Both the position numbers and the translations under genes were made by a program. Source: Fodinibacter sp963811825 (lineage in GTDB: Bacteria > Actinomycetota > Actinomycetes > Actinomycetales > Dermatophilaceae). Taken from it: 64,000 nt of DNA. Numbering within the stretch: position 1 is the stretch's first letter; every line of letters begins with the position of its first letter. Under the pieces are notes generated by a model that did no database searches, was not told the DNA's origin, and saw nothing but the letters and a program-made list of their open reading frames with translations. The DNA is taken from NCBI GenBank assembly GCA_963811825.1, contig CAWESS010000019.1:273771-337770 (forward strand), read 5' to 3'. Positions 26,852 to 36,628 of the stretch are shown here, piece after piece.

Positions 26852-27517
26852 ATGTCGCGCATCGACCGGGAGGCTGCCCCCGCCACAGCCATCGCCGCAC
26901 TCCCGTCACTCGTCGCGTTCCTCGCGGGCCGCCGAGGCGCGGCCGCCGGTCTGGCCCTGCTGCCCGTGGCCGTCGCCGCGTTCTTCCGGGACCCCGACCG
27001 CACCCCGGACCGCGCCCGCGTCCCGGAGGACGACGTCCTGTCCCCGGCCGACGGCAAGGTCATGTACGTCGGTGCCGGCCAGGACCTCGTCGCACCCGAG
27101 GGCGACTGGCAGCAGGTCAGCATCTTCCTGTCGGCCTTCGACGTGCACATCAACCGCGCGCCGTACGGGGGTCGCGTCACCGAGGTCGCGTTCCGTCCCG
27201 GGAAGTGGCTGGCCGCCTACACGCACGAGAGCGCGCACCTCAACGAGCGCAGCGACATCACGGTCGAGCGCGAGGTCGGCGGGCAGGTGCGGCGGGTCCA
27301 CTTCCGCCAGATCGTGGGGCTCATGGCACGCCGGGTCGTGACGCGGGTCTCCGTCGGCGACGAGCTCGGCACCGGCCAGCGGGTGGGCCTGATGAAGTTC
27401 GGCTCGCGGATGGACGTCTTCGTCCCGCCGGAGTGTGACCTGCTCGTGGCCGCGGGGGACCGGGTCGTCGCGGGGGAGACCGTCATCGCGCGGTGGCCGG
27501 CTCAGGCCTCCTCGTGA
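26852..27517 (+). CDS. psd: Phosphatidylserine decarboxylase, short form
   Basis: Makes phosphatidylethanolamine from phosphatidylserine at the membrane; 221 residues, the short PSD-A type. Landmarks: FRDPDRTPD, LSPADGKVMYVG, QVSIFLSAFDVHINRAPYGGRV, and MKFGSRMDVFVP near the C-terminus. The latter holds the Gly-Ser pair where self-cleavage makes the pyruvoyl group. ATG 26852 follows TAGGCT by 7 bases (leaderless). The stop overlaps the pssA GTG, giving a two-gene phosphatidylethanolamine operon. Confidence 0.93.
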   Translation: MSRIDREAAPATAIAALPSLVAFLAGRRGAAAGLALLPVAVAAFFRDPDRTPDRARVPEDDVLSPADGKVMYVGAGQDLVAPEGDWQQVSIFLSAFDVHINRAPYGGRVTEVAFRPGKWLAAYTHESAHLNERSDITVEREVGGQVRRVHFRQIVGLMARRVVTRVSVGDELGTGQRVGLMKFGSRMDVFVPPECDLLVAAGDRVVAGETVIARWPAQASS

Positions 27518-28434
27518 GCACGCCCACCGGAGGGCGACGCCGCATCCTCGACCGCTGGAGGCTGGTGTCGCCCAGCGGGGCGCAGGTGGTGTCGCTGCGC
27601 CAGCTGCCCAAGCGCGAGAGGGCCCGGCTGCTCGCGCCGTCGATCCTCACGACCCTGAACATGGTGAGCGGCCTGTCCTCGGTGCTCCTGGCGTTCCGCG
27701 GCCACTTCACGGTGGCCGCTGCCCTCATCGCCGTCTCGATCGTGCTCGACATCGCCGACGGCTACGTGGCGCGTCTCGTCGGGGCGACCTCGCCGTTCGG
27801 TCTCCAGCTCGACTCGCTGGCCGACCTCATCTCCTTCGGCCTCGCGCCCGCCATCCTGGTGCACACCTGGGCCCTGGACGAGTGGCCGGTCCTCGCGTGG
27901 CTCGTCGCCTTCCTCTGGCTGGCGTGCGCGGCCTTCCGGCTGGCGCGGTTCAACGTCACCATCGACCCCGCAGCGGACAAGCGGTACTTCGTCGGGTTGC
28001 CCTCGCCGGGTGCCGCCGCCGTCGTCATGGCGACGATCCTCGCGCTCGACTCACCCCAGTGGGGCCCGGCGACGGGGCCCTGGCGGGCCTGGTTCCCCCT
28101 CGTCGTCAGCGTCGTTCCGGCCCTCCTCATGGTCATGACCGTCCGCTTCCGCTCGTTCCGCACCCTGCTGTCCCCCCGCAACCGCACGGCCCGGCTCACC
28201 ACGGCCGGGGTGGGCCTGGCCATCCTGGCCGGGCTGCTCCTCGCCCCGGGGTTGACCGGAATCGTCGTCGCCTACGGCTACGTGCTGACCGCGCCGCTCG
28301 GGGTCCTCACGGCCCCGATCCGCGAGCGGCTGCTCGGCGCCGACTCCGTGGCCCCGCCCCGCACGAGGATGCCGTCCGTCTTCCTCCCGCTCGACGAGGA
28401 CGACGAGGTCGACGGGTCCCAGGCGCAGGGGTGA
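27514..28434 (+). CDS. pssA: CDP-diacylglycerol--serine O-phosphatidyltransferase
   Basis: Membrane CDP-alcohol phosphotransferase making phosphatidylserine, the substrate of Psd. 306 residues. The catalytic motif reads DGYVARLVGATSPFG then D and SLAD, fitting D-G-x2-A-R-x8-G-x3-D-x3-D. About seven hydrophobic helices follow. The start GTG 27514 overlaps the psd stop (GTGA); GTG 27493 would add seven residues. The C-terminal tail is acidic (LDEDDEVDGS). Confidence 0.93.
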   Translation: MSTPTGGRRRILDRWRLVSPSGAQVVSLRQLPKRERARLLAPSILTTLNMVSGLSSVLLAFRGHFTVAAALIAVSIVLDIADGYVARLVGATSPFGLQLDSLADLISFGLAPAILVHTWALDEWPVLAWLVAFLWLACAAFRLARFNVTIDPAADKRYFVGLPSPGAAAVVMATILALDSPQWGPATGPWRAWFPLVVSVVPALLMVMTVRFRSFRTLLSPRNRTARLTTAGVGLAILAGLLLAPGLTGIVVAYGYVLTAPLGVLTAPIRERLLGADSVAPPRTRMPSVFLPLDEDDEVDGSQAQG

Positions 28435-28447
28435 CGCCCCCGCGGTG

Positions 28448-28465
28448 AAGGTTAGGGTGCCCTTC
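28448..28465. promoter_or_regulatory. candidate iron box (IdeR/DmdR-like site) upstream of the suf operon
   Basis: The left half reads AAGGTTAGGG and the right half CCCTTCCT, forming an imperfect inverted repeat. The left half matches the AGGTTAG half-site of the actinobacterial IdeR/DtxR consensus exactly; the right half is poorer. It lies just upstream of the -35-like TTGGAC of the sufR promoter. Confidence 0.4.
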
Positions 28466-28466
28466 C

Positions 28467-28496
28467 TTGGACGACGCTCGCGCAATTACCTAACAT
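28467..28496 (+). promoter_or_regulatory. sufR operon promoter (leaderless)
   Basis: TTGGAC (28467-28472), an 18-base spacer, and TAACAT (28491-28496), which ends 6 bases before the sufR GTG at 28503. This is the best -35/-10 pair in the window. AATTACC (28484-28490) and GGTTAAT (28505-28511) form an imperfect inverted repeat around the start and could be an autoregulatory site. Confidence 0.55.
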
Positions 28497-28502
28497 GGGT
28501 GT

Positions 28503-29254
28503 GTGGTTAATGCCGAGACGCACGTCATCGAGTCGCGTACGCGCGACCGGGTGCTGCGTGTCGTGAGCCAGGAGGGGCCGGTGAGCATCCCTGCCCTGGT
28601 CTCCCGGCTCGGGGTCACCGAGACCGCGCTGCGTCGCCACGTGGACGTCCTGCACGCCGAGGGCCTGCTCGAGTCGCGCGATGCACGTGACGCCGGGCCG
28701 AAGCGGCGCGGGCGCCCCGCCAAGGAGTGGGTGCTCACCGAACACGGTCACCGCGCCCTCGTCAGCGACTACGACCACCTCGCGGGCGAGGCCCTGCGCT
28801 TCCTCGGCAGCACGGCCGGCCCGGATGCCGTCACGGCCTTCGCCGAGCACCGCGCCGCCGGCCTGGAGCAGCGCTACGCCGACCGCATCGCCGCGGCGGG
28901 CGAGGACCCGAGCGCCCGCGCCGGCGCGCTCGTCGAGGCGCTCAACGCCGACGGTTTCGCGGCATCCGCGCGACCGGTGGGCGCCGGCGACGGCCCGCTG
29001 ACCGGCATCCAGCTGTGCCAGGGGCACTGCCCGGTGCAGCACGTCGCCACCGAGTTCCCCCAGTTCTGTGAGGCCGAGACCGAGGCGTTCTCCCGCCTGC
29101 TCGGCGTGCACGTCCAACGGCTGGCGACCCTCGCGCACGGCGACCACGTCTGCACGACCTTCGTCCCCACCCCGAACCCCCACACCACGTCCGGTCACAC
29201 CACGTCCGGTCACACCCCGACCACTCCCACCCCGACCAGCGAGAGGGCCTCGTC

Positions 29255-29258
<4 letters not shown>
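28503..29258 (+). CDS. sufR: SufR-type iron-sulfur transcriptional regulator of the suf operon
   Basis: DeoR/ArsR-like winged helix regulator, 251 residues. The N-terminal helix-turn-helix is VSIPALVSRLGVTETALRRHVDVL, followed by a wing GPKRRGRPAKEW. The C-terminal Cys set (LCQGHC, PQFCEAETEAF, DHVCTTF) matches the FeS-ligating positions of SufR, which represses suf genes when cluster supply is adequate. A direct repeat encodes an odd Thr/His-rich tail (HTTSGHTTSGHTPTTPTPTS). GTG 28503 lies 6 bases after TAACAT (leaderless). The stop overlaps the sufB ATG. Confidence 0.92.
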
Positions 29259-30675
<1,417 letters not shown>

Positions 30676-30676
<1 letters not shown>

Positions 30677-31854
30677 TGTCGCTGCTGACCCCCCAGCGCC
30701 CCGCTCCGGGAGCGCACACCGACAGCGCCGCGACGATGGTCCCGAACCAGTCGCGCGCCGAGCGCACCACGTCCTACGACGTGGCCGACTTCGCGCTGCC
30801 CACCGGGCGCGAGGAGGAGTGGCGCTTCACGCCGGTCGACCGCCTCGGCATGCTCTTTCGCGACGAGGCCTCCGGCGCGCACCTCACCTGGGAGCAGTCG
30901 CTGCCCGACGGCGTGACGCTGCGCACGGCATCCCTGGACGAGGTCCGCTCCAGCGGCATCCCCGCGCCGGGAGACCGCGCCGCAGCGGTGGCCGCGGCCC
31001 ACAGCGGCGGTGTCACCGTGCTCGACATCCCCGCCGAGGCCGAGCTCACGGAGCCGGTGCGCCTGCGGCTGCGCGGCGACGACCACGAGGTCGTCCACGG
31101 GCACCTGCACGTGCAGGTCGGGCGCTTCGCCCGCGCCACCGTGGTGCTCGAGCACGCCGGCACGAGCGACTACAGCGAGCTGCTCTCCGTCGTCACCGGC
31201 GACGGCGCGCAGGTGACCGTCGTGACCGTCCAGGAGTGGGACGACACGGCCCACCACCTCGCCCAGCACGACGTCGTCGTCGGCCGCGACGCATCGGTGC
31301 GTCACATCGCCGTCACGATCGGCGGTGGCATCGTGCGGATGAACACCAACGCCACGTACGCCGGACCCGGTGGCTCCTTCGAGGGGCTCGGCGTGTACTT
31401 CGCGGATGCCGGCCAGCACCTCGAGCACCGCCTCTTCGTCGACCACGGAGCACCCCACTGCCGCAGCAACGTCGAGTACAAGGGTGCGCTGCAGGGCGAC
31501 ACCGCCCACACCGTCTGGGTCGGCGACGTCCTCATCCGCGCGAGCGCCGAGGGCACCGACACCTACGAGCTCAACCGCAACCTCGTGCTCACCGAGGGCG
31601 CCCGCGCCGACTCGGTCCCCAACCTCGAGATCGAGACGGGCGAGATCGAGGGTGCGGGGCACGCCTCTGCGACCGGTCGCTTCGACGACGAGCAGCTGTT
31701 CTACCTCATGGCACGCGGCATCCCGCAGGACGAGGCGCGGCGCCTCGTCGTGCACGGGTTCTTCGCGAGCGTCGTGGGCCGGATCGGCGTACCCGAGGTG
31801 CAGGAGCGCCTCATGGTCGCCATCGAGCGTGAGCTCTCGGCAGGTGCCGCATGA
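30676..31854 (+). CDS. sufD: Fe-S cluster assembly protein SufD
   Basis: Second beta-helix scaffold subunit of SufBCD, 392 residues. The N-terminal part has the family motif FALPTGREEEWRFTPVDRL. The core has FVDHGAPHCRSNVEYKGAL, with the conserved His and Cys near the SufB interface, followed by ELNRNLVLTEGARADSVPNLEIET. The end is MARGIPQDEARRLVVHGFFASVV. ATG 30676 shares a base with the sufB stop; its own stop overlaps the Rieske gene ATG. Confidence 0.96.
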
Positions 31855-32192
31855 GCGACCAGCTGACCGACACCGACTTCGTGCGGGTGTGCCAGCTCGA
31901 CGACCTCCCGGTCGTGGGGGCTGCGCTCGCCGAGATCGACGGGCGCCGCGTGACCCTGGTGCGCACCGAGGACGGCGACGTGCACTGCGTCGACGACACC
32001 TGCACCCACGCCAACGTCTCGCTGTCCGAGGGTGAGCTCGACGGCTGCACGATCGAGTGCTGGCTGCACGGCTCGCGCTTCGACCTTCGCACGGGCGAGC
32101 CCTCCGGCCCGCCCGCCATCGTCCCCATCGCCGTCCACACCGTCCGTATCGAGGGCGACGACGTCCTCGTCGCCCTGACCACCGAGAGCTGA
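31851..32192 (+). CDS. Rieske-type non-heme ferredoxin within the suf operon
   Basis: 113-residue soluble Rieske 2Fe-2S protein. Cluster motifs are CTHANV and CWLHGSRFD, each with one Cys and one His, spaced like BphF/NirD-type ferredoxins. It lacks a signal peptide or membrane anchor. It sits between sufD and sufC in many actinobacteria. It may supply electrons for cluster assembly or be a client that reports on it; neither is shown by sequence. ATGA overlap with sufD; sufC follows 6 bases later. Confidence 0.92.
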   Translation: MSDQLTDTDFVRVCQLDDLPVVGAALAEIDGRRVTLVRTEDGDVHCVDDTCTHANVSLSEGELDGCTIECWLHGSRFDLRTGEPSGPPAIVPIAVHTVRIEGDDVLVALTTES

Positions 32193-32198
32193 GTACCC

Positions 32199-32960
<762 letters not shown>

Positions 32961-34256
32961 GTGAGCGCCGCCCCCTTCACCGACGCGGAGCTGGCCCGGA
33001 TCCGGGCCGACTTCGCGATCCTGGCGCGCACCGTGCGCGGGGGGCGTCCGCTGGTCTACCTCGACTCCGGCGCCACCTCGCACAAGCCGCGGCAGGTGCT
33101 CGACGCCGAGCGCGGGTTCTACGAGAACACGAACGCTGCCGTGCACCGGGGAGCCCACCAGCTCTCCGAGGAGGGCACCGACGCCTACGAGTCGGCCCGG
33201 GCCACCATCGCATCGTTCATCGGGGCGCGCCCCGGCGAGGTCGTCTTCACGCGCAACGCCACCGAGGCGATCAACCTCGTCGCGTACGCGTTCGGCAACG
33301 GCGCCGCGGGCGGCGGCGGCGGACACGGTGACCGGTTCACCCTGCGCCCGGGCGACGAGGTGCTCGTCACCGAGATGGAGCACCACGCGAACCTCATCCC
33401 GTGGCAGGAGGTCTGCCGTCGCACCGGCGCGACCCTGCGCTGGGTGCCGGTGACCCCGGACGGCCGGCTCGACCTGGCCGACCTCGACACCCTGCTCACC
33501 GAGCGCACGAAGGTGTTCGCCTTCACGCACGTGTCCAACGTGCTCGGCACGGTCAACCCGGTGCGCGAGCTCACCGAGCGCGCGCACGACGTCGGAGCCC
33601 TCGTGGTGCTCGACGCGTGCCAGTCCGTGCCCCACCTGCCCGTCGACGTCGACGAGCTCGGGGTGGACTTCCTCGCCTTCTCCGGTCACAAGATGTTCGG
33701 GCCGCTCGGCATCGGGGTGCTCTGGGCCCGCCCTGAGCTGCTCGACGAGATGCCGGTCTTCCTCACGGGCGGCTCGATGATCGAGACCGTCACCATGGAA
33801 GCGTCGACCTACGCCCCCGCACCGCAGAAGTTCGAGGCCGGTGTGCCGGTCGCGGCGCAGGCCGTCGGCCTGGCTGCGGCGTGCGACTACCTCACCGCGC
33901 TGGGTCTGGACCGGGTCCACGCCCACGAGCAGGCCCTGACGCAGCGTCTGCTCGCCGGGTTGGCCCAGCGGTCCTGGGTTCGCGTCCTCGGGCCCGACGA
34001 CCTCGGCGAGCGCGGGGGAGCGGTGGCCTTCGTCGTCGACGGCGTGCACGCCCACGACGTCGGGCAGGTGCTCGACGACAGCGGGGTCGCGGTGCGGGTG
34101 GGCCACCACTGTGCGTGGCCGCTGCACCGGGCGCTCAAGGCGCAGGCGAGCACCCGCGCGAGCTTCGCCGCCTACACGACCCCGGCCGAGGTCGACGCAC
34201 TCCTCACGGCACTCGACCGGGTGCCGGCGATGTTCGGACTGGAGGTGGCGGTCTGA
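32961..34256 (+). CDS. sufS: Cysteine desulfurase SufS
   Basis: Class V PLP-dependent enzyme that takes sulfur from cysteine for cluster building, 431 residues. Landmarks: RGAHQLSEEGTDAYE, VTEMEHHANLIPWQ with the PLP-stacking His, the Schiff-base Lys in FSGHKMFGPLGIGVLW, and the catalytic Cys in VRVGHHCAWPLHR (usually followed by Ala-Gln-Pro; here Trp replaces Gln). A short Gly-rich insert (GNGAAGGGGGHGD) lies near residue 115. GTG 32961 immediately follows the sufC stop. The stop overlaps the sufU ATG by one base. Confidence 0.96.
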   Translation: MSAAPFTDAELARIRADFAILARTVRGGRPLVYLDSGATSHKPRQVLDAERGFYENTNAAVHRGAHQLSEEGTDAYESARATIASFIGARPGEVVFTRNATEAINLVAYAFGNGAAGGGGGHGDRFTLRPGDEVLVTEMEHHANLIPWQEVCRRTGATLRWVPVTPDGRLDLADLDTLLTERTKVFAFTHVSNVLGTVNPVRELTERAHDVGALVVLDACQSVPHLPVDVDELGVDFLAFSGHKMFGPLGIGVLWARPELLDEMPVFLTGGSMIETVTMEASTYAPAPQKFEAGVPVAAQAVGLAAACDYLTALGLDRVHAHEQALTQRLLAGLAQRSWVRVLGPDDLGERGGAVAFVVDGVHAHDVGQVLDDSGVAVRVGHHCAWPLHRALKAQASTRASFAAYTTPAEVDALLTALDRVPAMFGLEVAV

Positions 34257-34702
34257 TGGACCTCTACCAGGAACTCATCCTCGAGCACTCCAAGCGCCCG
34301 GTGCGCTTCGGGCTCCGGGAGCCGTTCGAGGCCCAGGTGCACCACGTCAACCCCACCTGCGGCGACGAGGTGACCCTGCGGGTGCACCTGCGCGGCGACG
34401 GCACGGACGCCGTCGTCGAGGACGTCTCCTACGACGCGGTCGGTTGCTCGATCAGTGTGGCCTCGGCCTCGATCCTCGCCGAGGAGATCACCGGCGAGAG
34501 CCTCGGCCACGCCCGCGAGACCGTCGAGGCGATGCGTTCGATGCTCACGAGCAAGGGCGAGGACCCCGGCGACGAGGAGCAGATCGGCGACGGAGTCGCC
34601 CTCTCCGGCGTCGCCAAGTACCCAGCGCGAGTCAAGTGCGCCCTCCTGTCATGGATGGCGTTCACCGATGCCCTGCACCAGGCCGAAGGAGCCCCGCAGT
34701 GA
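34256..34702 (+). CDS. sufU: Iron-sulfur assembly sulfurtransferase SufU
   Basis: Zinc-dependent sulfur acceptor for SufS, 148 residues. The three ligand cysteines are in VNPTCGDEV, YDAVGCSIS and RVKCALLSW, with the Asp of CGDE as the fourth ligand. The Gly/Asp-rich insertion between the second and third Cys separates SufU from IscU scaffolds. SufT follows with a GTGA overlap. Confidence 0.95.
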   Translation: MDLYQELILEHSKRPVRFGLREPFEAQVHHVNPTCGDEVTLRVHLRGDGTDAVVEDVSYDAVGCSISVASASILAEEITGESLGHARETVEAMRSMLTSKGEDPGDEEQIGDGVALSGVAKYPARVKCALLSWMAFTDALHQAEGAPQ

Positions 34703-35034
34703 CCCAGACCAGCACCTCCGCCACGCCAGCCAACGTCGCCGACGTCGAGGAGGCCCTGCGCGACGTCGTCGACCCCGAGCTCGGCATCAACGTCGTCGAC
34801 CTCGGCCTCGTCTACGGCATCACCGTCGACGGCCAGAACCACGCCGTCATCGACATGACCCTCACCTCGGCCGCGTGCCCGCTCACCGACGTCATCGAGG
34901 ACCAGACCCAGCAGTCCCTCGAGGGCCTGGTCGCCTCGTACCGCGTCAACTGGGTCTGGATGCCGCCGTGGGGCCCGGACAAGATCACCGACGACGGCCG
35001 CGAGCAGCTGCGCGCCCTCGGCTTCAACATCTGA
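34699..35034 (+). CDS. sufT: MIP18/DUF59-type metal-sulfur cluster assembly factor (SufT)
   Basis: 111-residue protein of the DUF59/MIP18 family, associated with maturation of FeS proteins. Motifs: VVDPELGINVVDLGLVYGI, then DMTLTSAACPLTDVIEDQ with the conserved Cys, and VNWVWMPPWGPDKITDDG. GTG 34699 overlaps the sufU stop. It is the usual final gene of actinobacterial suf operons. Confidence 0.93.
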   Translation: MTQTSTSATPANVADVEEALRDVVDPELGINVVDLGLVYGITVDGQNHAVIDMTLTSAACPLTDVIEDQTQQSLEGLVASYRVNWVWMPPWGPDKITDDGREQLRALGFNI

Positions 35035-35042
35035 CGCACCCG

Positions 35043-35564
35043 GTGCCGACACGAGTCGTCGAGGTCGCCCCCGCACGTCTCGACGGCTGGCTCGAGCGCT
35101 TCCACGCCAACAACCCCGACGGCCCGCAACGGGTCGTCGCGCAGGAGCGCTTCGACCACGACCCACTCGCGGTGATCCTCGTCCGGCGCGGTGGGTATGC
35201 CGTCGGGGTCGCCACCGCAGGACGACTGACGGCCCACAAGGTCGGGACGCGCTACGTGCAGTCGCGCACCGCTGCGGGCGGTTGGAGCCAGCAGCGCTTC
35301 GCGCGACGGCGGGCCAACCAGGCCGACGGGCTCGTCGGGGCGGCAGCCGAGCACGCGGTGCGCCTGCTCACCGGCATCCGTCCCACGGGCCTCGTGCTCG
35401 GGGGTGACAAGGCCCTGGCCGCCTCGCTCCTGGAGGACGATCGGCTCGCACGGCTGCGCGACCTGCCGCGGCGCGAGCTGTACGACCTTCCCGACCCCCG
35501 GCTGGACGTGCTCCAGAAGGCACTCGACCGCGGCCGGGCCGTGCGGATCACCATCGAGGAGTGA
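35043..35564 (+). CDS. Vms1-like release factor (acVLRF1 family peptidyl-tRNA hydrolase)
   Basis: 173-residue protein resembling the catalytic domain of the eukaryotic Vms1/ANKZF1 release factor, in the actinobacterial family called acVLRF1. The diagnostic stretch is TAAGGWSQQRFARRRANQ, carrying the GG-x-S-x-Q-R loop that in this superfamily acts on the peptidyl-tRNA ester. The N-terminal RFHANNPDGPQRVV and the central VLGGDKALAASLLED fit the same fold. A role in rescuing stalled ribosomes is inferred from the family. It starts 8 bases after sufT, probably on the suf transcript. Confidence 0.8.
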   Translation: MPTRVVEVAPARLDGWLERFHANNPDGPQRVVAQERFDHDPLAVILVRRGGYAVGVATAGRLTAHKVGTRYVQSRTAAGGWSQQRFARRRANQADGLVGAAAEHAVRLLTGIRPTGLVLGGDKALAASLLEDDRLARLRDLPRRELYDLPDPRLDVLQKALDRGRAVRITIEE

Positions 35565-35583
35565 GGTCCTCGGGTGCTCGAGC

Positions 35584-36498
35584 TCAGTTGACCGAGTCGA
35601 CCGCGAAGGTGTCGCACTGGTTGAGGTCGCCGGTCTTGTAGCCCTGGAGGAACCAGCGCTGGCGGGCCTCTGCGGATCCGTGGGTCCAGTTCTCGGGGCT
35701 CACCCGGCCCTGGGTCTTCTGCTGGATGGTGTCGTCCCCGACGGACGCCGCCGCGGAGAGGGCGTCCTTGATGTCCTGCTCGGTCAGCGGCTCGAGGAAC
35801 GGCTGCCCGGTGTCCTCGTCCTCGACCGTGCTCGCGTGCTTGGCCCAGACTCCGCCGAGGCAGTCGGCCATCAGCTCGATGCGCACGCCGCCGGACTCAG
35901 GGCCCGCCCCGCCCTGCTGCGCCCGCCCGAGGAGGCCGAGCTGGTCCTGCAGGGCGTGGCCGTACTCGTGCGCCACGACGTACTCCTGCGCCAGCGGGCC
36001 GGCGCTGCTCCCGAACTGTTCCTCGAGCAGCTGGAAGAAGCTCGCGTCGATGTAGACCGTCTTGTCGAGGGGGCAGTAGAAGGGGCCGACCTGGTTGCTC
36101 GCGGTGCCGCAGGCCGACTGCGTCTGGCCCCGGTAGAGCACGGTCTGGGTCGGCTGCCACTCCTTGCCGAAGCGGGGGAGCTCGCCCTGCCAGAACGCCT
36201 GCACCGAGTTCACCGTGCCGATGACCCGGCACTCGACGTTCTCGTTCGCGTCGGCTCCGGTCTGGCACTGCGCGAAGGCGGCGGAGTCCTGCTCGCCACC
36301 GGGCTGCACCTGCCCCGACTCAGGCTGGGTGCTGGAGCCCGTGATGTCGCCCGGGTTGATGCCGAAGATCATCGCGAGGATCGTGATGATGATGCCGACG
36401 ACGCCACCGCCGACGACCATGCCGCCCGGTGCGCCGCCACCGCCGCCCCCCGAGCGCACCTGGGAGGTGTCGAGGGTGACGTTGTCGTTGAAGCTCAT
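35584..36498 (-). CDS. YpfJ-type neutral zinc metallopeptidase
   Basis: 304-residue membrane-anchored protein of the putative neutral zinc metallopeptidase family (KPN_02809/YpfJ). A Gly-rich N-terminal segment precedes one transmembrane helix (VVGIIITILAMIFGI, about residues 32-48), with the rest probably outside. The zinc motif HEYGH lies in YVVAHEYGHALQDQLG, and a downstream ELMADCLGGVWA supplies the third ligand region. The start at 36498 has GGAGG upstream at about 7 bases. It converges with the acVLRF1 gene. Substrate unknown. Confidence 0.9.
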   Translation of the reverse strand: MSFNDNVTLDTSQVRSGGGGGGAPGGMVVGGGVVGIIITILAMIFGINPGDITGSSTQPESGQVQPGGEQDSAAFAQCQTGADANENVECRVIGTVNSVQAFWQGELPRFGKEWQPTQTVLYRGQTQSACGTASNQVGPFYCPLDKTVYIDASFFQLLEEQFGSSAGPLAQEYVVAHEYGHALQDQLGLLGRAQQGGAGPESGGVRIELMADCLGGVWAKHASTVEDEDTGQPFLEPLTEQDIKDALSAAASVGDDTIQQKTQGRVSPENWTHGSAEARQRWFLQGYKTGDLNQCDTFAVDSVN

Positions 36499-36548
36499 GC
36501 AAGTGCCTCCGTGCCGGGTGCGTGGACCGCACAGTGCGCGGCGGCACC

Positions 36549-36555
36549 TAGAATA
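36549..36555. promoter_or_regulatory. overlapping divergent -10 elements of the zinc peptidase and ABC-F genes
   Basis: Plus strand TAGAAT (36549-36554) and minus strand TATTCT (36550-36555) overlap by five bases. Predicted starts are near 36561 (toward ABC-F, Shine-Dalgarno leader) and 36543 (toward the peptidase). Confidence 0.4.
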
Positions 36556-36628
36556 GATGGCGACAGCCCGTCGTCGTGCGTCAAAGCACCGCCGCATCTG
36601 GGCGTCCACCCCTTCGAAAGGCCCTTCC

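Noticed and set aside
28503..28511. The AATTACC/GGTTAAT repeat as an established SufR operator.
   Set aside because: Only 5 of 7 positions pair and I cannot compare it with other SufR sites; mentioned only as a possibility.
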